Shown: in pieces, positions 9,337 to 17,982 of the stretch
How positions within the stretch are numbered: position 1 is the first letter of the stretch
Layout: each line of letters begins with the position of its first letter
DNA from: Prevotella sp. OH937_COT-195
GTDB taxonomy: Bacteria; Bacteroidota; Bacteroidia; Bacteroidales; Bacteroidaceae
NCBI RefSeq assembly: GCF_003932845.1
Contig: NZ_RQZH01000008.1
Coordinates: 23,843 to 87,842, forward strand
Direction: 5' to 3'
DNA length: 64,000 nt
The notes under the pieces: model-generated
Seen by the model: only the letters and a program-made list of their open reading frames with translations
Told to the model about the DNA's origin: nothing
Databases searched by the model: none
Translations under genes and position numbers: made by a program

Positions 9337-9402
9337 CCCAATCGGTCATTAGAACCCTCAATCGAACAAAGTCGGTTGAGGGTTCTAATGACCGATTGGG
9401 GT
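9337..9402. repeat. dispersed hairpin repeat, copy 2 (complete), likely bidirectional terminator
   Basis: The 29-base arms at 9337-9365 and 9372-9400 pair along their whole length with a single G-U wobble and a 6-base loop. The element begins three bases after the TPR gene stop codon and ends 78 bases before the convergent flavodoxin gene. It is the best-preserved of four related copies in the window. Confidence 0.9.
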
Positions 9403-9479
9403 TAAATAACTTTTCATGAAAAGGATTTCACGAACATATTCATTGACTTTTAAAAAACTTTTATAACGATTTAAAAAGT

Positions 9480-10097
9480 TTAGTTGACAGTAAATATCGG
9501 GAGTCTTTTCAGCCATTTATTTATTTTCTTGTCAGATGTGTCCACTTTCAAACTCCTTAAATTAAGTCCCTCCAAAATGACGGCATCGGGATATTGTCCG
9601 TGCAATATTTCCAAAGTATGCCCCCATACGGTGGCGCCACTGGTGCTGAAAGGAATGATTACTTTGTCTGAAAGGTCGTATTGCTGCAAAAAAGTAAACA
9701 TTGCCGGAGGAAAGGTTCCAAACCATATAGGGAAACCAAGAAAAACGACATCGTAGTCGTCGATGTTGACAGGCAAAGGTTTCAGTTCGGGTCTTTTGCC
9801 TGATTTCCATTCAATCTTTGCCACTTTCTTCATTATTTCATATCTTTTAGGATATGACAATTTGTTTTCTATGTGGCACATATCTCCACCTACATAGCCG
9901 TGTATTTTCATCGCCATTTGCTCAGTGAATCCGCATGAGAGATTTACCATTCCCTTTTTGGTTCTCTTTTCGCCTTTGAGCGAATAGTAGGCAATCAGTA
10001 TGCGTTTCGTCTTTCCCATTGTTTGTGATTGTGCGGAAACAGTGTAGGCATGGAAAGATAATATGGATACGAACAGTAACAAAAATATTTTTTTCAT
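9480..10097 (-). CDS. exported flavodoxin-family protein
   Basis: A 205-aa protein with a signal peptide (MKKIFLLLFVSILSF..., likely cleaved near VSAQS). The mature domain has the flavodoxin fold: ILIAYYSLKG at the first strand with the FMN phosphate loop region, VVFLGFPIWFGTFPPAMFTF (the aromatic isoalloxazine-binding segment) and IIPFSTSGATVWGHTLEIL. Similar proteins annotated as flavodoxin or NAD(P)H-dependent oxidoreductase are common in Bacteroidales; export to the periplasm is the less usual feature. It presumably carries out or supports FMN-dependent electron transfer outside the cytoplasm. It is transcribed alone, convergent with the TPR gene. Confidence 0.8.
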   Translation of the reverse strand: MKKIFLLLFVSILSFHAYTVSAQSQTMGKTKRILIAYYSLKGEKRTKKGMVNLSCGFTEQMAMKIHGYVGGDMCHIENKLSYPKRYEIMKKVAKIEWKSGKRPELKPLPVNIDDYDVVFLGFPIWFGTFPPAMFTFLQQYDLSDKVIIPFSTSGATVWGHTLEILHGQYPDAVILEGLNLRSLKVDTSDKKINKWLKRLPIFTVN

Positions 10098-10216
10098 ATA
10101 TTATAATAAGTCAACCGACAAGTGCAATATTACGAATAATATTTATAAAACTCTTTTTAAAACATAGAAAATTTTAATTTCCTCTTGGTCTTATGTTTGT
10201 TCTTGTCTATATAATA

Positions 10217-10276
10217 TTAACCCAAATGAATAATCGGGAATCACGTGTTTCTCAAGTTCTAACGACAGATTGGGTA
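10217..10276. repeat. dispersed hairpin repeat, copy 4 (degenerate)
   Basis: TTAACCCAAAT (10219-10229) and AGTTCTAACGACAGATTGGG (10256-10275) match the outer left and right ends of the complete copy at 9337-9402, with several substitutions. The middle is lost. It lies in the 260-base gap between the flavodoxin gene and the Cys/Lys-rich gene, which otherwise holds only the terminator at 10311-10352. Confidence 0.6.
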
Positions 10277-10310
10277 TGAAAACGTTTTAACAATAAAAAC
10301 CAAAAGCAGA

Positions 10311-10352
10311 AAAAAGAGCCGAGACTCTTAAAATAAGTCTTGACTCTTTTTA
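10311..10352 (-). terminator. rho-independent terminator of the Cys/Lys-rich gene
   Basis: AAAAAGAG and CTCTTTTT flank an inner GACT/AGTC stem. Read on the minus strand it ends in a T run, six bases after the stop codon of the gene at 10359-10943. Confidence 0.8.
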
Positions 10353-10358
10353 TCAATA

Positions 10359-10943
10359 TTATTTCTTATGCTTGCATTTTTTCTGCTGTTTGCATTTCTC
10401 GTATATGGCAAACTGTTCGTTTGTCAGGATTTTCTTCATCTCCGCATCGTAGGCTTCTCGCTTCAACCCGCATTCCTTAACTGCCGCTGTCTGCTTTCCA
10501 TTTTTTGAAGACATTCCTGTTTTTTCACATTTTTTATCACAAGCCTTCTTGCAATCCTTGTCTGTTTTGAAAGCAGTTTCATGTTTCTTTTCATGATGTT
10601 TGCCAACGCAAGCACGTGCCAACTCCGGGTACATGTCGTTAAGAGCCTTTACCTTGGCTGCCTGCTCCGGTGTGAGATTAAATTTCTTTACCATCATTTC
10701 CGTATAGTCAGTGCAATGTTTTCCTTGCTTTTGGCATTTGTCGGACGACATGGCTTCTGCTTTTTTCTCACATTTACCGCTATTGCTTGTGGTACACTTG
10801 GCAGTTGCTTTTTCTTGCTTTTCACATTGTTTGCGCTGCTCGCACTTAGCCTGAGATTTCTCTTTGCTACATGTCTTGGTATTCTGTGCCATGGCACAAC
10901 TCATTGCCATTGCGGCAACCATAATTACAAAAACTCTTTTCAT
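10359..10943 (-). CDS. Cys/Lys-rich periplasmic protein with Spy/CpxP-like repeats
   Basis: A 194-aa protein with a signal peptide (VIMVAAMAMSCAMAQ; a lipoprotein-type Cys is possible but the alanine cleavage site fits better). About 17 cysteines and very many lysines are spread over the chain. Two segments, NLTPEQAAKVKALNDMYP and MKKILTNEQFAIYE, match the LTxxQxxxL pattern of Spy/CpxP-like and Bacteroidetes DUF4890 proteins, which are small helical periplasmic chaperones or metal-stress proteins. The spacing Cys-Lys-Lys-x-Cys-x-Lys-Lys-Cys suggests metal or haem binding, or disulfides, but this is inference. It is monocistronic with its own terminator. Confidence 0.65.
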   Translation of the reverse strand: MKRVFVIMVAAMAMSCAMAQNTKTCSKEKSQAKCEQRKQCEKQEKATAKCTTSNSGKCEKKAEAMSSDKCQKQGKHCTDYTEMMVKKFNLTPEQAAKVKALNDMYPELARACVGKHHEKKHETAFKTDKDCKKACDKKCEKTGMSSKNGKQTAAVKECGLKREAYDAEMKKILTNEQFAIYEKCKQQKKCKHKK

Positions 10944-11032
10944 AAATCTAAAAAATTAATATCTTTTCAAATGATTATTTGATGTTTCCAAAGTAAAAAA
11001 GTTTAATGCCATGACATTTTATAAGCAACTTT

Positions 11033-12049
11033 TCACTTCAAATCCGAATAAAACCTGCGTTTCCGCACATAATATTGCCATAAAATACAGAACTTTCGTT
11101 GTTCGGGAATATCTTGCAATATGGCAGACGAACGTATTCTTTCCCTCTCCTCGTCAAAACTTTTTCTCCATTTCCTGAAAGCACGACGAGCTTTATGGAT
11201 AGCCTTGAAATCTTCCACGTTGCCATTTAGCAACAATGTATGCCATGCTGCAACGTAATCGAGAATCCAACGGACGAACATTACATGACGCAATTCTTGC
11301 TTCGGAAGATTCTTGTAAAGCATGGTAAGATTGTTTCGGAAATTCAGGAATGTTTTACGTGGATTGCCTTTGGGCAACGTACCGCCGCCCACATGGTAAA
11401 CACGGCTCGCAGGAATGCAATATATTTTTCTGCCTAACAAACGTAAACGCCAGCAAAGGTCGATTTCCTCGTTGTGTGCAAAAAATCTTCCGTCAAGTCC
11501 GCCTGCCTCCCAATAGTCTTTTGCACGTATCATGAGACATGCTCCCGTGGCCCAGAAAATCTCGCAAGGCTCGTCGTATTGCTCATTATCACGCTCCACC
11601 ACGTCGAATATACGTCCGCGACAAAATGGATAGCCGTACTTGTCTATGAATCCGCCGCTTGCACCGGCATATTCAAACGAATCTCTGTCAGACTCAGACA
11701 GCAACTTAGGCTGGCATGCTGCAACATTTTTGTCAGACTCCATGAAATTCAACAACGGAGAAAGCCATTGCGGAGAAACCTCTATATCGCTGTTCAACAA
11801 CACATAATATTCCGCATCAACCTCGCGCAGAGCCTTATTATATCCCTCGGCAAAACCCCAATTACGATCGAGAATTATTGTTTTCACTTCCGGAAATTCG
11901 GTTCTCAACAACCCCAAAGAGCCGTCGGTAGACGCATTGTCTGCAATGTATATTGTTGCCTGCGGAGAATTTTTAACTACGGACGGGAGAAACTTCCTCA
12001 TCATTTTCTCGCCATTCCAATTCAATATCACTATTGCCGTTTTATCCAT
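11033..12049 (-). CDS. family 2 glycosyltransferase
   Basis: A 338-aa GT-A fold transferase. TAIVILNWNGEKMM starts the nucleotide-binding domain, ADNASTDGS is the typical GT2 turn, LLNSDIEVSP contains the DxD-like metal site, and FWATGACLMIRAKDYWEAGGLDG with NEEIDLCWRLR are the acceptor-side motifs of rhamnosyltransferase-like GT2 enzymes (WbbL type). It probably adds a sugar to a cell-surface glycan; donor and acceptor cannot be read from sequence. It starts 15 bases after mtaB and so is probably the second gene of that operon, although no glycan genes surround it. Confidence 0.88.
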   Translation of the reverse strand: MDKTAIVILNWNGEKMMRKFLPSVVKNSPQATIYIADNASTDGSLGLLRTEFPEVKTIILDRNWGFAEGYNKALREVDAEYYVLLNSDIEVSPQWLSPLLNFMESDKNVAACQPKLLSESDRDSFEYAGASGGFIDKYGYPFCRGRIFDVVERDNEQYDEPCEIFWATGACLMIRAKDYWEAGGLDGRFFAHNEEIDLCWRLRLLGRKIYCIPASRVYHVGGGTLPKGNPRKTFLNFRNNLTMLYKNLPKQELRHVMFVRWILDYVAAWHTLLLNGNVEDFKAIHKARRAFRKWRKSFDEERERIRSSAILQDIPEQRKFCILWQYYVRKRRFYSDLK

Positions 12050-12064
12050 AATCCGGTATTTATT

Positions 12065-13396
12065 TTAAAGCAACTCACATTTCAGAGCCGATCCGTTGTG
12101 ATTAAAATCACCTAATCTTACTCTGACAAGTTGGTTGTCAAGTTCTTCGCTCGCAAACTTCGGAGGAAGTTCTACACGAATATAATTGCGCGTGAAACCG
12201 TGCATAAACTTGCCTCTTGCCGCTTTCTCCAAAAGTATTTCTGCCTCGGAACCGATATATTTCTCATAGAAAGAATGCGTTTTACTTTCCGACAATCCCA
12301 GTAAAATCGCTGAACGCGCTTTCTTTTCCTTGTCGCTTACCACATGCTGTATCTTAAGTGCAGCCGTACCGGGACGCTCGGAATATGGGAATACATGAAG
12401 TTGTGTGACATCAAGTTTCTCAAGCAATCGGTAACATTCCTCGAATCTTTCCTGCGTTTCACCTCTCGTGCCAACCATTACATCAACCCCTATGAACGCA
12501 TCCGGCATATACTCCTTTATGAGATTTATCTTATGTGCAAACAATGAAGAATCGTATCGGCGGTGCATAAGTCGCAACACTTCATCGCTGCCGCTCTGCA
12601 ACGGTATATGGAAATGCGGCATGAAACATTTGCTGCCGGCACAAAATGCGACAATATCGTCAGTGAGAAGATTTGGCTCTATACTGCTGATACGATACCT
12701 CTTTACTCCATCAATTTCATCCAATGCTTTGAGCAAATCAAGAAAACTATCGCCTGTCGTCTTTCCGAAATCACCGATATTGACTCCCGTAAGGACTATC
12801 TCTTTACCTCCCTCACTAACAGCCTGTTTCACCTGCCCTACAAGAAAGTCGATGGAAGGATTCCTGCTGAAACCTCTCGCAAACGGAATGGTGCAATATG
12901 TGCAAAAATAATCACATCCGTCCTGAACCTTAAGGAAATATCTCGTGCGGTTTCCCTTTGAGCAGGAAGGGGCAAACGATACAATATCCTTTGTCCTCTC
13001 CATTCGGTGCACAACACCTTCCGACTTACTCCCCCACTCTTCTGAAAGGAACTGAACCAAACTCGCTTTCTCGTTACTTCCCAACACAAGACTCACACCG
13101 GGTATCTTCGCCACATCATTGGCAGCCAACTGAGCATAGCAACCGGTCACAACGATAAAAGCATCAGGATTTTCTTTGACCAAACGGTGTATTGCCTGTC
13201 TGCATTTATGGTCGGCAACTTCAGTAACGCTACATGTATTTATCAAACAAATATCGGCTTTCTCGTCTTTATTGGCAACCCGGACACCCATTCCTTGCAA
13301 CATCTGACCAAAAGTGGAAGTCTCCGAAAAGTTCAACTTGCAACCCAACGTAATATATTTGGCAGTCTTATTTTGAAATACGGAACTATCTATCAT
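12065..13396 (-). CDS. mtaB: tRNA (N6-threonylcarbamoyladenosine-C2)-methylthiotransferase
   Basis: A 443-aa radical SAM methylthiotransferase that converts t6A37 to ms2t6A37 in tRNA. The N-terminal MTTase domain carries Cys in TLGCKLN, NTCSV and TGCYAQ, which hold one [4Fe-4S] cluster. The radical SAM CxxxCxxC is in DYFCTYC, followed by IPFARG. A C-terminal TRAM-like segment binds tRNA. The KLN after the first Cys and the overall length fit the MtaB (YqeV) branch rather than MiaB or RimO. AAGG a few bases before the ATG at 13396 supports the start. A GT2 gene follows in the same direction after 15 bases. Confidence 0.92.
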   Translation of the reverse strand: MIDSSVFQNKTAKYITLGCKLNFSETSTFGQMLQGMGVRVANKDEKADICLINTCSVTEVADHKCRQAIHRLVKENPDAFIVVTGCYAQLAANDVAKIPGVSLVLGSNEKASLVQFLSEEWGSKSEGVVHRMERTKDIVSFAPSCSKGNRTRYFLKVQDGCDYFCTYCTIPFARGFSRNPSIDFLVGQVKQAVSEGGKEIVLTGVNIGDFGKTTGDSFLDLLKALDEIDGVKRYRISSIEPNLLTDDIVAFCAGSKCFMPHFHIPLQSGSDEVLRLMHRRYDSSLFAHKINLIKEYMPDAFIGVDVMVGTRGETQERFEECYRLLEKLDVTQLHVFPYSERPGTAALKIQHVVSDKEKKARSAILLGLSESKTHSFYEKYIGSEAEILLEKAARGKFMHGFTRNYIRVELPPKFASEELDNQLVRVRLGDFNHNGSALKCELL

Positions 13397-13443
13397 ATAC
13401 CTTAATTATATATACATAAGCAAAGAAAAAATCCTTTACGTCT

Positions 13444-13452
13444 GCAAAGGTA
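13444..13452 (-). promoter_or_regulatory. mtaB promoter -7 box
   Basis: On the minus strand TACCTTTGC is a consensus -7 box, about 50 bases upstream of the mtaB start. The -33 region is T-rich without a clean TTTG. Confidence 0.5.
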
Positions 13453-13550
13453 CGAAATAATGTCTAAAAAACGATTATTTGGTAATACAAGTTAAGCCAA
13501 TAAAAAGATTAACATTTATTTAGTATTTACAAGCAGCTAATTATCAAGTC

Positions 13551-13590
13551 ATTATAAAAAAGTTACAAGATAATCATAAAAAAGTTCACA
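13551..13590 (+). repeat. direct repeat upstream of the small lipoprotein gene
   Basis: ATTATAAAAAAGTTACA (13551-13567) and ATCATAAAAAAGTTCACA (13573-13590) are near-identical with starts 22 bases apart, two helical turns. They lie about 50 and 75 bases upstream of the predicted transcription start, an activator-like position. Confidence 0.5.
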
Positions 13591-13620
13591 AAAAAAGAGA
13601 CAACGTATTAAAAAAATGCT

Positions 13621-13629
13621 TACCTTTGC
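13621..13629 (+). promoter_or_regulatory. promoter -7 box of the 57-aa lipoprotein gene
   Basis: TACCTTTGC matches the Bacteroidetes -7 consensus and would start transcription near 13636, about 45 bases before the ATG. No clear -33 TTTG is visible, consistent with activator dependence. Confidence 0.6.
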
Positions 13630-13679
13630 ATCGTTTTAATAAACAAATGATTGTTTTACAGATTTAAAAAGCAAAGAAA

Positions 13680-13853
13680 ATGAAAAAGTTAGTTTTAATG
13701 TTCGCAGCTATTGCAGCTATCTCATTTGCATCTTGTGATCAGAAAGCAAAGCAGGAGACACCCATGGCAGACTCTACTGCAATGAATGACTCTGCAATGA
13801 CTGATTCTGTCCAGACTCCCGCAGATAGCACACAGAACGATTCTGTTAAGTAA
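13680..13853 (+). CDS. 57-aa lipoprotein
   Basis: A short intact gene with ATG at 13680 preceded by an A/G-rich region. The product has a lipoprotein signal peptide (KKLVLMFAAIAAISFASC, lipid-bearing Cys19), then a 38-residue tail rich in Asp, Ser, Thr, Met and Gln with DS/DST repeats. It resembles the many tiny low-complexity lipoproteins of Prevotella and Bacteroides, possibly entericidin-like; no function is known to me. Its own promoter (13621) and a strong terminator (13878-13916) show it is a single-gene unit and support its being real despite its size. Confidence 0.8.
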   Translation: MKKLVLMFAAIAAISFASCDQKAKQETPMADSTAMNDSAMTDSVQTPADSTQNDSVK

Positions 13854-13877
13854 ATAGTGCTCTGAACAAAAAGCAAA

Positions 13878-13916
13878 GAAAATTGCCGCCGGACTCTTTG
13901 AGTTTGGCGGTTTTCT
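13878..13916 (+). terminator. rho-independent terminator
   Basis: GCCGCC and GGCGGT flank an inner GACTC-TTT-GAGTT stem, with AAAA before and TTTTCTTTTA after. It lies 25 bases after the 57-aa lipoprotein stop. The remaining gap to rpsA (to 14156) holds only the rpsA promoter and leader. Confidence 0.85.
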
Positions 13917-14065
13917 TTTATAACAGTCTGTTAATTTGACAAAGTTTGTTTAACATAACACGTTTAAAACAAACCATATAGTTAAATTATTCTAAAATGC
14001 CGGCATATAAGAACATTGTAGAACAAAGACTTATAGTATAATAATGTCGTTTGAAATCTTTTTTG

Positions 14066-14074
14066 TAATTTTGC
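14066..14074 (+). promoter_or_regulatory. rpsA promoter -7 box
   Basis: TAATTTTGC consensus -7 box; transcription would begin near 14081, giving a leader of about 75 bases before the rpsA ATG at 14157. Confidence 0.6.
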
Positions 14075-14156
14075 ACTCGCTTTGCGGTTTTTCCGTTCAG
14101 CATATATTAATTCACATAAAGTCTAACTTTATTAACAACAACTTTAATTATTTTTT

Positions 14157-15935
14157 ATGTCAAATTTAAAGAACGTTCAGCCATTGGAAGATTTCAATTG
14201 GGAAGAATTCGAGAATGGCAAAAGTTCAAATGTAAGCAAACAAGAACTTGAAAAGGCTTACGACGAAACCCTCAACAAGGTTTCAGAACATCAAGTTGTT
14301 AATGGAAAGGTTATCTCCATTGACAAAAAAGAAGTTATCGTAAACATTGGTTACAAGAGCGACGGTATCATTTCAGCCAGCGAATTCCGTTACAATCCGG
14401 ATTTGAAGGTTGGAGACATCGTAGAGGTTTACGTTGACAACCAAGAAGATCGCAAAGGTCAGTTGTTGCTTTCGCACAAAAAAGCCCGCATCAGCAAGAG
14501 TTGGGAGCGTGTTAATGCAGCACTTGACAACAACGAAATCATTCAGGGCTACGTGAAATGCCGCACAAAGGGCGGTATGATCGTAGATGTATTTGGCATC
14601 GAGGCATTCTTGCCGGGAAGCCAGATTGACGTTCATCCTATACGCGACTATGACGTATTCGTAGGCAAGACCATGGAATTCAAGGTTGTGAAAATCAATC
14701 AGGAATACCGCAACGTCGTAGTTTCGCACAAAGCACTCATAGAAGCAGAACTTGAGGCACAGAAGAAAGAAATCATCAGCAAACTCGAAAAGGGTCAGAT
14801 ACTTGAAGGAACTGTCAAAAACATCACATCTTACGGTGTATTCGTTGACCTCGGAGGTGTTGACGGACTCATTCACATTACCGACCTTTCATGGGGTCGC
14901 GTAAGCGATCCGCACGAAGTTGTATCGTTCGAGGAGAAGATAAAGGTAGTAATACTCGATTTCGACGATGAGAAGAAACGCATCGCACTCGGCATGAAAC
15001 AACTCTATCCGCACCCATGGGATGCACTCAGCGCAGATTTGAAAGTGGGCGACCACGTTAACGGCAAGGTTGTCGTAATGGCAGACTATGGTGCTTTCGT
15101 AGAGATTGCCCCCGGCGTAGAAGGTCTTATCCACGTATCAGAAATGTCATGGAGTCAGCACTTGCGCAGCGCACAAGAGTTCATGCAAGTTGGAGACGAG
15201 GTAGAGGCAGTTATCCTCACACTCGACCGCGAGGAGCGCAAAATGTCTCTCGGTATCAAGCAACTCAAAGAAGACCCATGGGAAACCATTGAAGTCAAAT
15301 ACCCTGTTGGCAGCAAACACACAGCCAAGGTACGCAATTTCACCAATTTCGGTATCTTTGTTGAACTTGAAGAAGGTGTTGACGGACTTATCCATATCAG
15401 CGACCTCTCTTGGACAAAGAAAGTCAAGCACCCGTCAGAGTTTACTCAAGTAGGTGCAGAAATCGATGTTATCGTTCTCGAGATAGACAAGGAGAACCGT
15501 CGTCTTTCGCTCGGTCACAAGCAACTCGAAGACAATCCTTGGGATACATACGAGACTCTTTACACACCGGGATCAACACACACCGGTAAGATTACCGAAG
15601 TCATAGACCGTGGTGCAGTCATCGCACTGAACGAAGGTGGTGAAGGTTTCGCCACTCCGAAACATCTCATAAAGGAAGACGGCTCACAAGCTCAACTTGG
15701 CGAAGAACTTGAATTCAAGGTAATTGAATTTGTGAAGGAAACCAAGCGTATAATTCTTTCTCACAGTCGTACGTTCGAAGACGTTAAGGAAGATGCCAAG
15801 AAAGCGGCACGCAAGGCACGCACTCCAAAGAAAGAAGAGGCTGCTTCTGCTATCAACAATGTCGCAGCAAGCACTACACTCGGAGACATCGCAGGACTTG
15901 CAGAATTGAAAGCAAAACTTGAGAAGGACGAATAA
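14157..15935 (+). CDS. rpsA: 30S ribosomal protein S1
   Basis: A 592-aa protein built of consecutive S1 (OB-fold) RNA-binding domains. The repeated core G-x-V-x-x-I-x-x-Y/F-G-x-F/V-V-x-L...GLIHIxDLSW appears clearly at about residues 215-285, 300-370 and 385-455, with more divergent copies before and after. It brings mRNA to the 30S subunit, which matters especially in Bacteroidetes, where Shine-Dalgarno pairing is weak. The C-terminal tail is Lys/Ala-rich. The length matches other Bacteroidales S1 proteins. It has its own promoter and a terminator at 15964. Confidence 0.96.
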   Translation: MSNLKNVQPLEDFNWEEFENGKSSNVSKQELEKAYDETLNKVSEHQVVNGKVISIDKKEVIVNIGYKSDGIISASEFRYNPDLKVGDIVEVYVDNQEDRKGQLLLSHKKARISKSWERVNAALDNNEIIQGYVKCRTKGGMIVDVFGIEAFLPGSQIDVHPIRDYDVFVGKTMEFKVVKINQEYRNVVVSHKALIEAELEAQKKEIISKLEKGQILEGTVKNITSYGVFVDLGGVDGLIHITDLSWGRVSDPHEVVSFEEKIKVVILDFDDEKKRIALGMKQLYPHPWDALSADLKVGDHVNGKVVVMADYGAFVEIAPGVEGLIHVSEMSWSQHLRSAQEFMQVGDEVEAVILTLDREERKMSLGIKQLKEDPWETIEVKYPVGSKHTAKVRNFTNFGIFVELEEGVDGLIHISDLSWTKKVKHPSEFTQVGAEIDVIVLEIDKENRRLSLGHKQLEDNPWDTYETLYTPGSTHTGKITEVIDRGAVIALNEGGEGFATPKHLIKEDGSQAQLGEELEFKVIEFVKETKRIILSHSRTFEDVKEDAKKAARKARTPKKEEAASAINNVAASTTLGDIAGLAELKAKLEKDE

Positions 15936-15963
15936 AACAAATAACGTTCAATGAAATGTTTTG

Positions 15964-15993
15964 CCCCATGGCCGGATAATCCCGGTCATGGGG
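15964..15993 (+). terminator. rpsA terminator
   Basis: The arms CCCCATGGCCGG and CCGGTCATGGGG pair over 12 bp with one wobble and a short loop, 28 bases after the rpsA stop. The T tract is short (TTT). Confidence 0.75.
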
Positions 15994-16107
15994 TTTAAAC
16001 ATTCTCTAATATTCACATCAGCAAACAGACCAATTTGAAATAATCAATCGACAGTTAAAAAAGAATAAATAACTCATATTCAGAGTACAACTTAATGATA
16101 TTTTTCC

Positions 16108-16116
16108 TAATTTTGC
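16108..16116 (+). promoter_or_regulatory. rpoD promoter -7 box
   Basis: TAATTTTGC consensus box; start predicted near 16123, giving a leader of about 65 bases before the sigma factor gene. Confidence 0.6.
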
Positions 16117-16188
16117 AATGTTTTTCGCCAAGCATTGGCCATTTATTTTGACTGTCAATGATTCAAATATATTAAGGGATAATAGGAC

Positions 16189-17061
16189 ATGAGACAACTA
16201 AAGATTCAAAAGAGTATTACGAACCGTTTGAGTGAGGCACTTGACAAGTACCTTGTTGAAATTGGGCGTGCTCCGCTTATTTCAATCGATGAAGAAATCG
16301 AACTTGCACAGAAGATAAAAAAAGGTGGGCGTGAAGGAGAGAAAGCAAAAGACAAGTTAGTGACTGCCAACTTGCGCTTTGTTGTTTCGGTCGCAAAACA
16401 ATACCAACACCAAGGACTGACACTTACCGACCTTATAAACGAAGGCAATATCGGGTTGATAAAAGCAGCCCAGAAATTTGACGAAACACGCGGATTCAAA
16501 TTCATATCGTATGCCGTATGGTGGATTCGCCAAAGTATTCTGCAAGCCATTGCCGAACAAAGTCGCATAGTAAGACTGCCATTAAACCAAGTAGGCTCTC
16601 TCAGTAAGATAAACCACGAAATCAACAAATTCGAGCAACAGAACCAACGTCACCCGTCTATAGCGGAACTTTCAGAAAAAACCAATATCGACGAGGAGAA
16701 AATCGGACAGAGTCTTGCTGCCGACGGACATCATGTAAGCATCGATGCTCCTTTCCAAGATGGCGAAGACAACTGCATGCTCGATGTCATGGCAAGTGGA
16801 GATGACAGCCGCACAGACCGCTATGTCGACCATGAATCGATGGCTCAAGAACTCGAAACAGTACTCACCAAAGTGCTGAAAGACAGAGAGATAACCATTA
16901 TCCGCGAATGTTTCGGTATCGGATGTCCGGAGAAAGGACTTGAAGAGATCGGGGATCAACTCGGACTTACCCGTGAACGTGTACGCCAAATACGGGAAAA
17001 GAGCATTGCCAAACTTCGTGACAGCGGTAATGCCAAAATTCTGATGAAATATCTCGGATAA
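16189..17061 (+). CDS. rpoD: primary RNA polymerase sigma factor, short Bacteroidetes type
   Basis: A 290-aa sigma-70 family protein. Region 1.2 begins at about residue 14 (LSEALDKYLVEIGRAPLIS), regions 2.1-2.4 include NLRFVVSVAKQYQHQGLTL, LINEGNIGLIKAA and FKFISYAVWWIRQSILQAI, and region 4.2 ends the protein (LTRERVRQIREKSIAKLR). Region 1.1 and the non-conserved region are missing, as in the known primary sigma factor of Bacteroidetes, which reads the TTTG/TAnnTTTG promoters seen throughout this window. It forms a single-gene unit closed by a perfect 19-bp terminator shared with the convergent ZIP gene. Confidence 0.95.
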   Translation: MRQLKIQKSITNRLSEALDKYLVEIGRAPLISIDEEIELAQKIKKGGREGEKAKDKLVTANLRFVVSVAKQYQHQGLTLTDLINEGNIGLIKAAQKFDETRGFKFISYAVWWIRQSILQAIAEQSRIVRLPLNQVGSLSKINHEINKFEQQNQRHPSIAELSEKTNIDEEKIGQSLAADGHHVSIDAPFQDGEDNCMLDVMASGDDSRTDRYVDHESMAQELETVLTKVLKDREITIIRECFGIGCPEKGLEEIGDQLGLTRERVRQIREKSIAKLRDSGNAKILMKYLG

Positions 17062-17073
17062 CATATTACATAA

Positions 17074-17117
17074 ACACACAAAGGCTGCATGTACGTTGAC
17101 ATGCAGCCTTTGTGTGT
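17074..17117. terminator. bidirectional terminator between rpoD and the ZIP gene
   Basis: The arms 17074-17092 and 17099-17117 (ACACACAAAGGCTGCATGT and its complement) pair perfectly over 19 bp with a 6-base loop. It lies between convergent genes and has T-rich flanks in the rpoD direction. Confidence 0.9.
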
Positions 17118-17135
17118 TTTATATCGCATTGACGA

Positions 17136-17915
17136 TTACGACAATATAACATCAAGCACCATCATAAGCACAAACCCAACGGAAAAACCTATCGTACCAA
17201 GATTGCTGTGGGAACCCTCGGAGGCCTCCGGTATAAGTTCTTCTACCACGACAAAAAACATTGCACCTGCGGCAAATGCCAAAAGGTAAGGCAATATCGG
17301 GGTCATTATCGATGCCAAAAGGATTACCAATACGGCACCGACAGGCTCCACTACCCCGCTCAGACTGCCTATCACGAACGAACGTAACCGACTGTTCCCC
17401 TCTGCTCTCATGGGCATAGATATAATCGCTCCTTCCGGAACATTCTGTATTGCTATTCCCAAAGACATTGCCAATGCCGCGGCAGTTGAAATACCAATAC
17501 CTTCCTGCAACGAACCGGCAATGACAACTCCGACAGCCATGCCTTCAGGAAGATTATGTATCGTAACGGCAAGAGACAACATCGTAGTGCGGGAAAGACG
17601 AGATTTCGGCCCTTCAGGAGTATTCGAATCGATATGCAAATGAGGGGTAACATAATCTATCACAAGCAGAAAGACAATACCAAAAGTGAAACCGAGTGCT
17701 GCGGGAAGTACTGCCCATTTGCCATCACTTTCAGACATTTCCATAGCCGGAATAATCAACGACCAAATCGATGCTGCCACCATAACTCCGGAAGCAAAGC
17801 CAAGCAAAGATTTCTGTACCAACACGGGCATCTCCCTTTTCATAAAAAAGACAAATGCCGAACCGAGCATAGTGCCCAATAAAGGTATCAACAATCCTAT
17901 TAGCATTCCATACAT
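17136..17915 (-). CDS. ZIP-family divalent metal transporter
   Basis: A 259-aa inner membrane protein with about eight hydrophobic segments. The ZIP metal-site motifs are present in paired helices: HNLPEGMAVGV and QNVPEGAIISMPM. An acidic, His-containing loop between helices 3 and 4 (DSDGKW...TPHLHIDSNTPEGPKS) is typical. It belongs to the GufA/ZupT branch, which imports Zn2+ and sometimes Fe2+ or Mn2+ into the cytoplasm; exact selectivity cannot be read. It is convergent with rpoD. No Zur-like operator is obvious to me upstream. Confidence 0.9.
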   Translation of the reverse strand: MYGMLIGLLIPLLGTMLGSAFVFFMKREMPVLVQKSLLGFASGVMVAASIWSLIIPAMEMSESDGKWAVLPAALGFTFGIVFLLVIDYVTPHLHIDSNTPEGPKSRLSRTTMLSLAVTIHNLPEGMAVGVVIAGSLQEGIGISTAAALAMSLGIAIQNVPEGAIISMPMRAEGNSRLRSFVIGSLSGVVEPVGAVLVILLASIMTPILPYLLAFAAGAMFFVVVEELIPEASEGSHSNLGTIGFSVGFVLMMVLDVILS

Positions 17916-17982
17916 AAAACAAATATTTTAGGTTACAAAATTAATGAAATATATGGAAACAAAAGAAAAACAGCAGAATATT

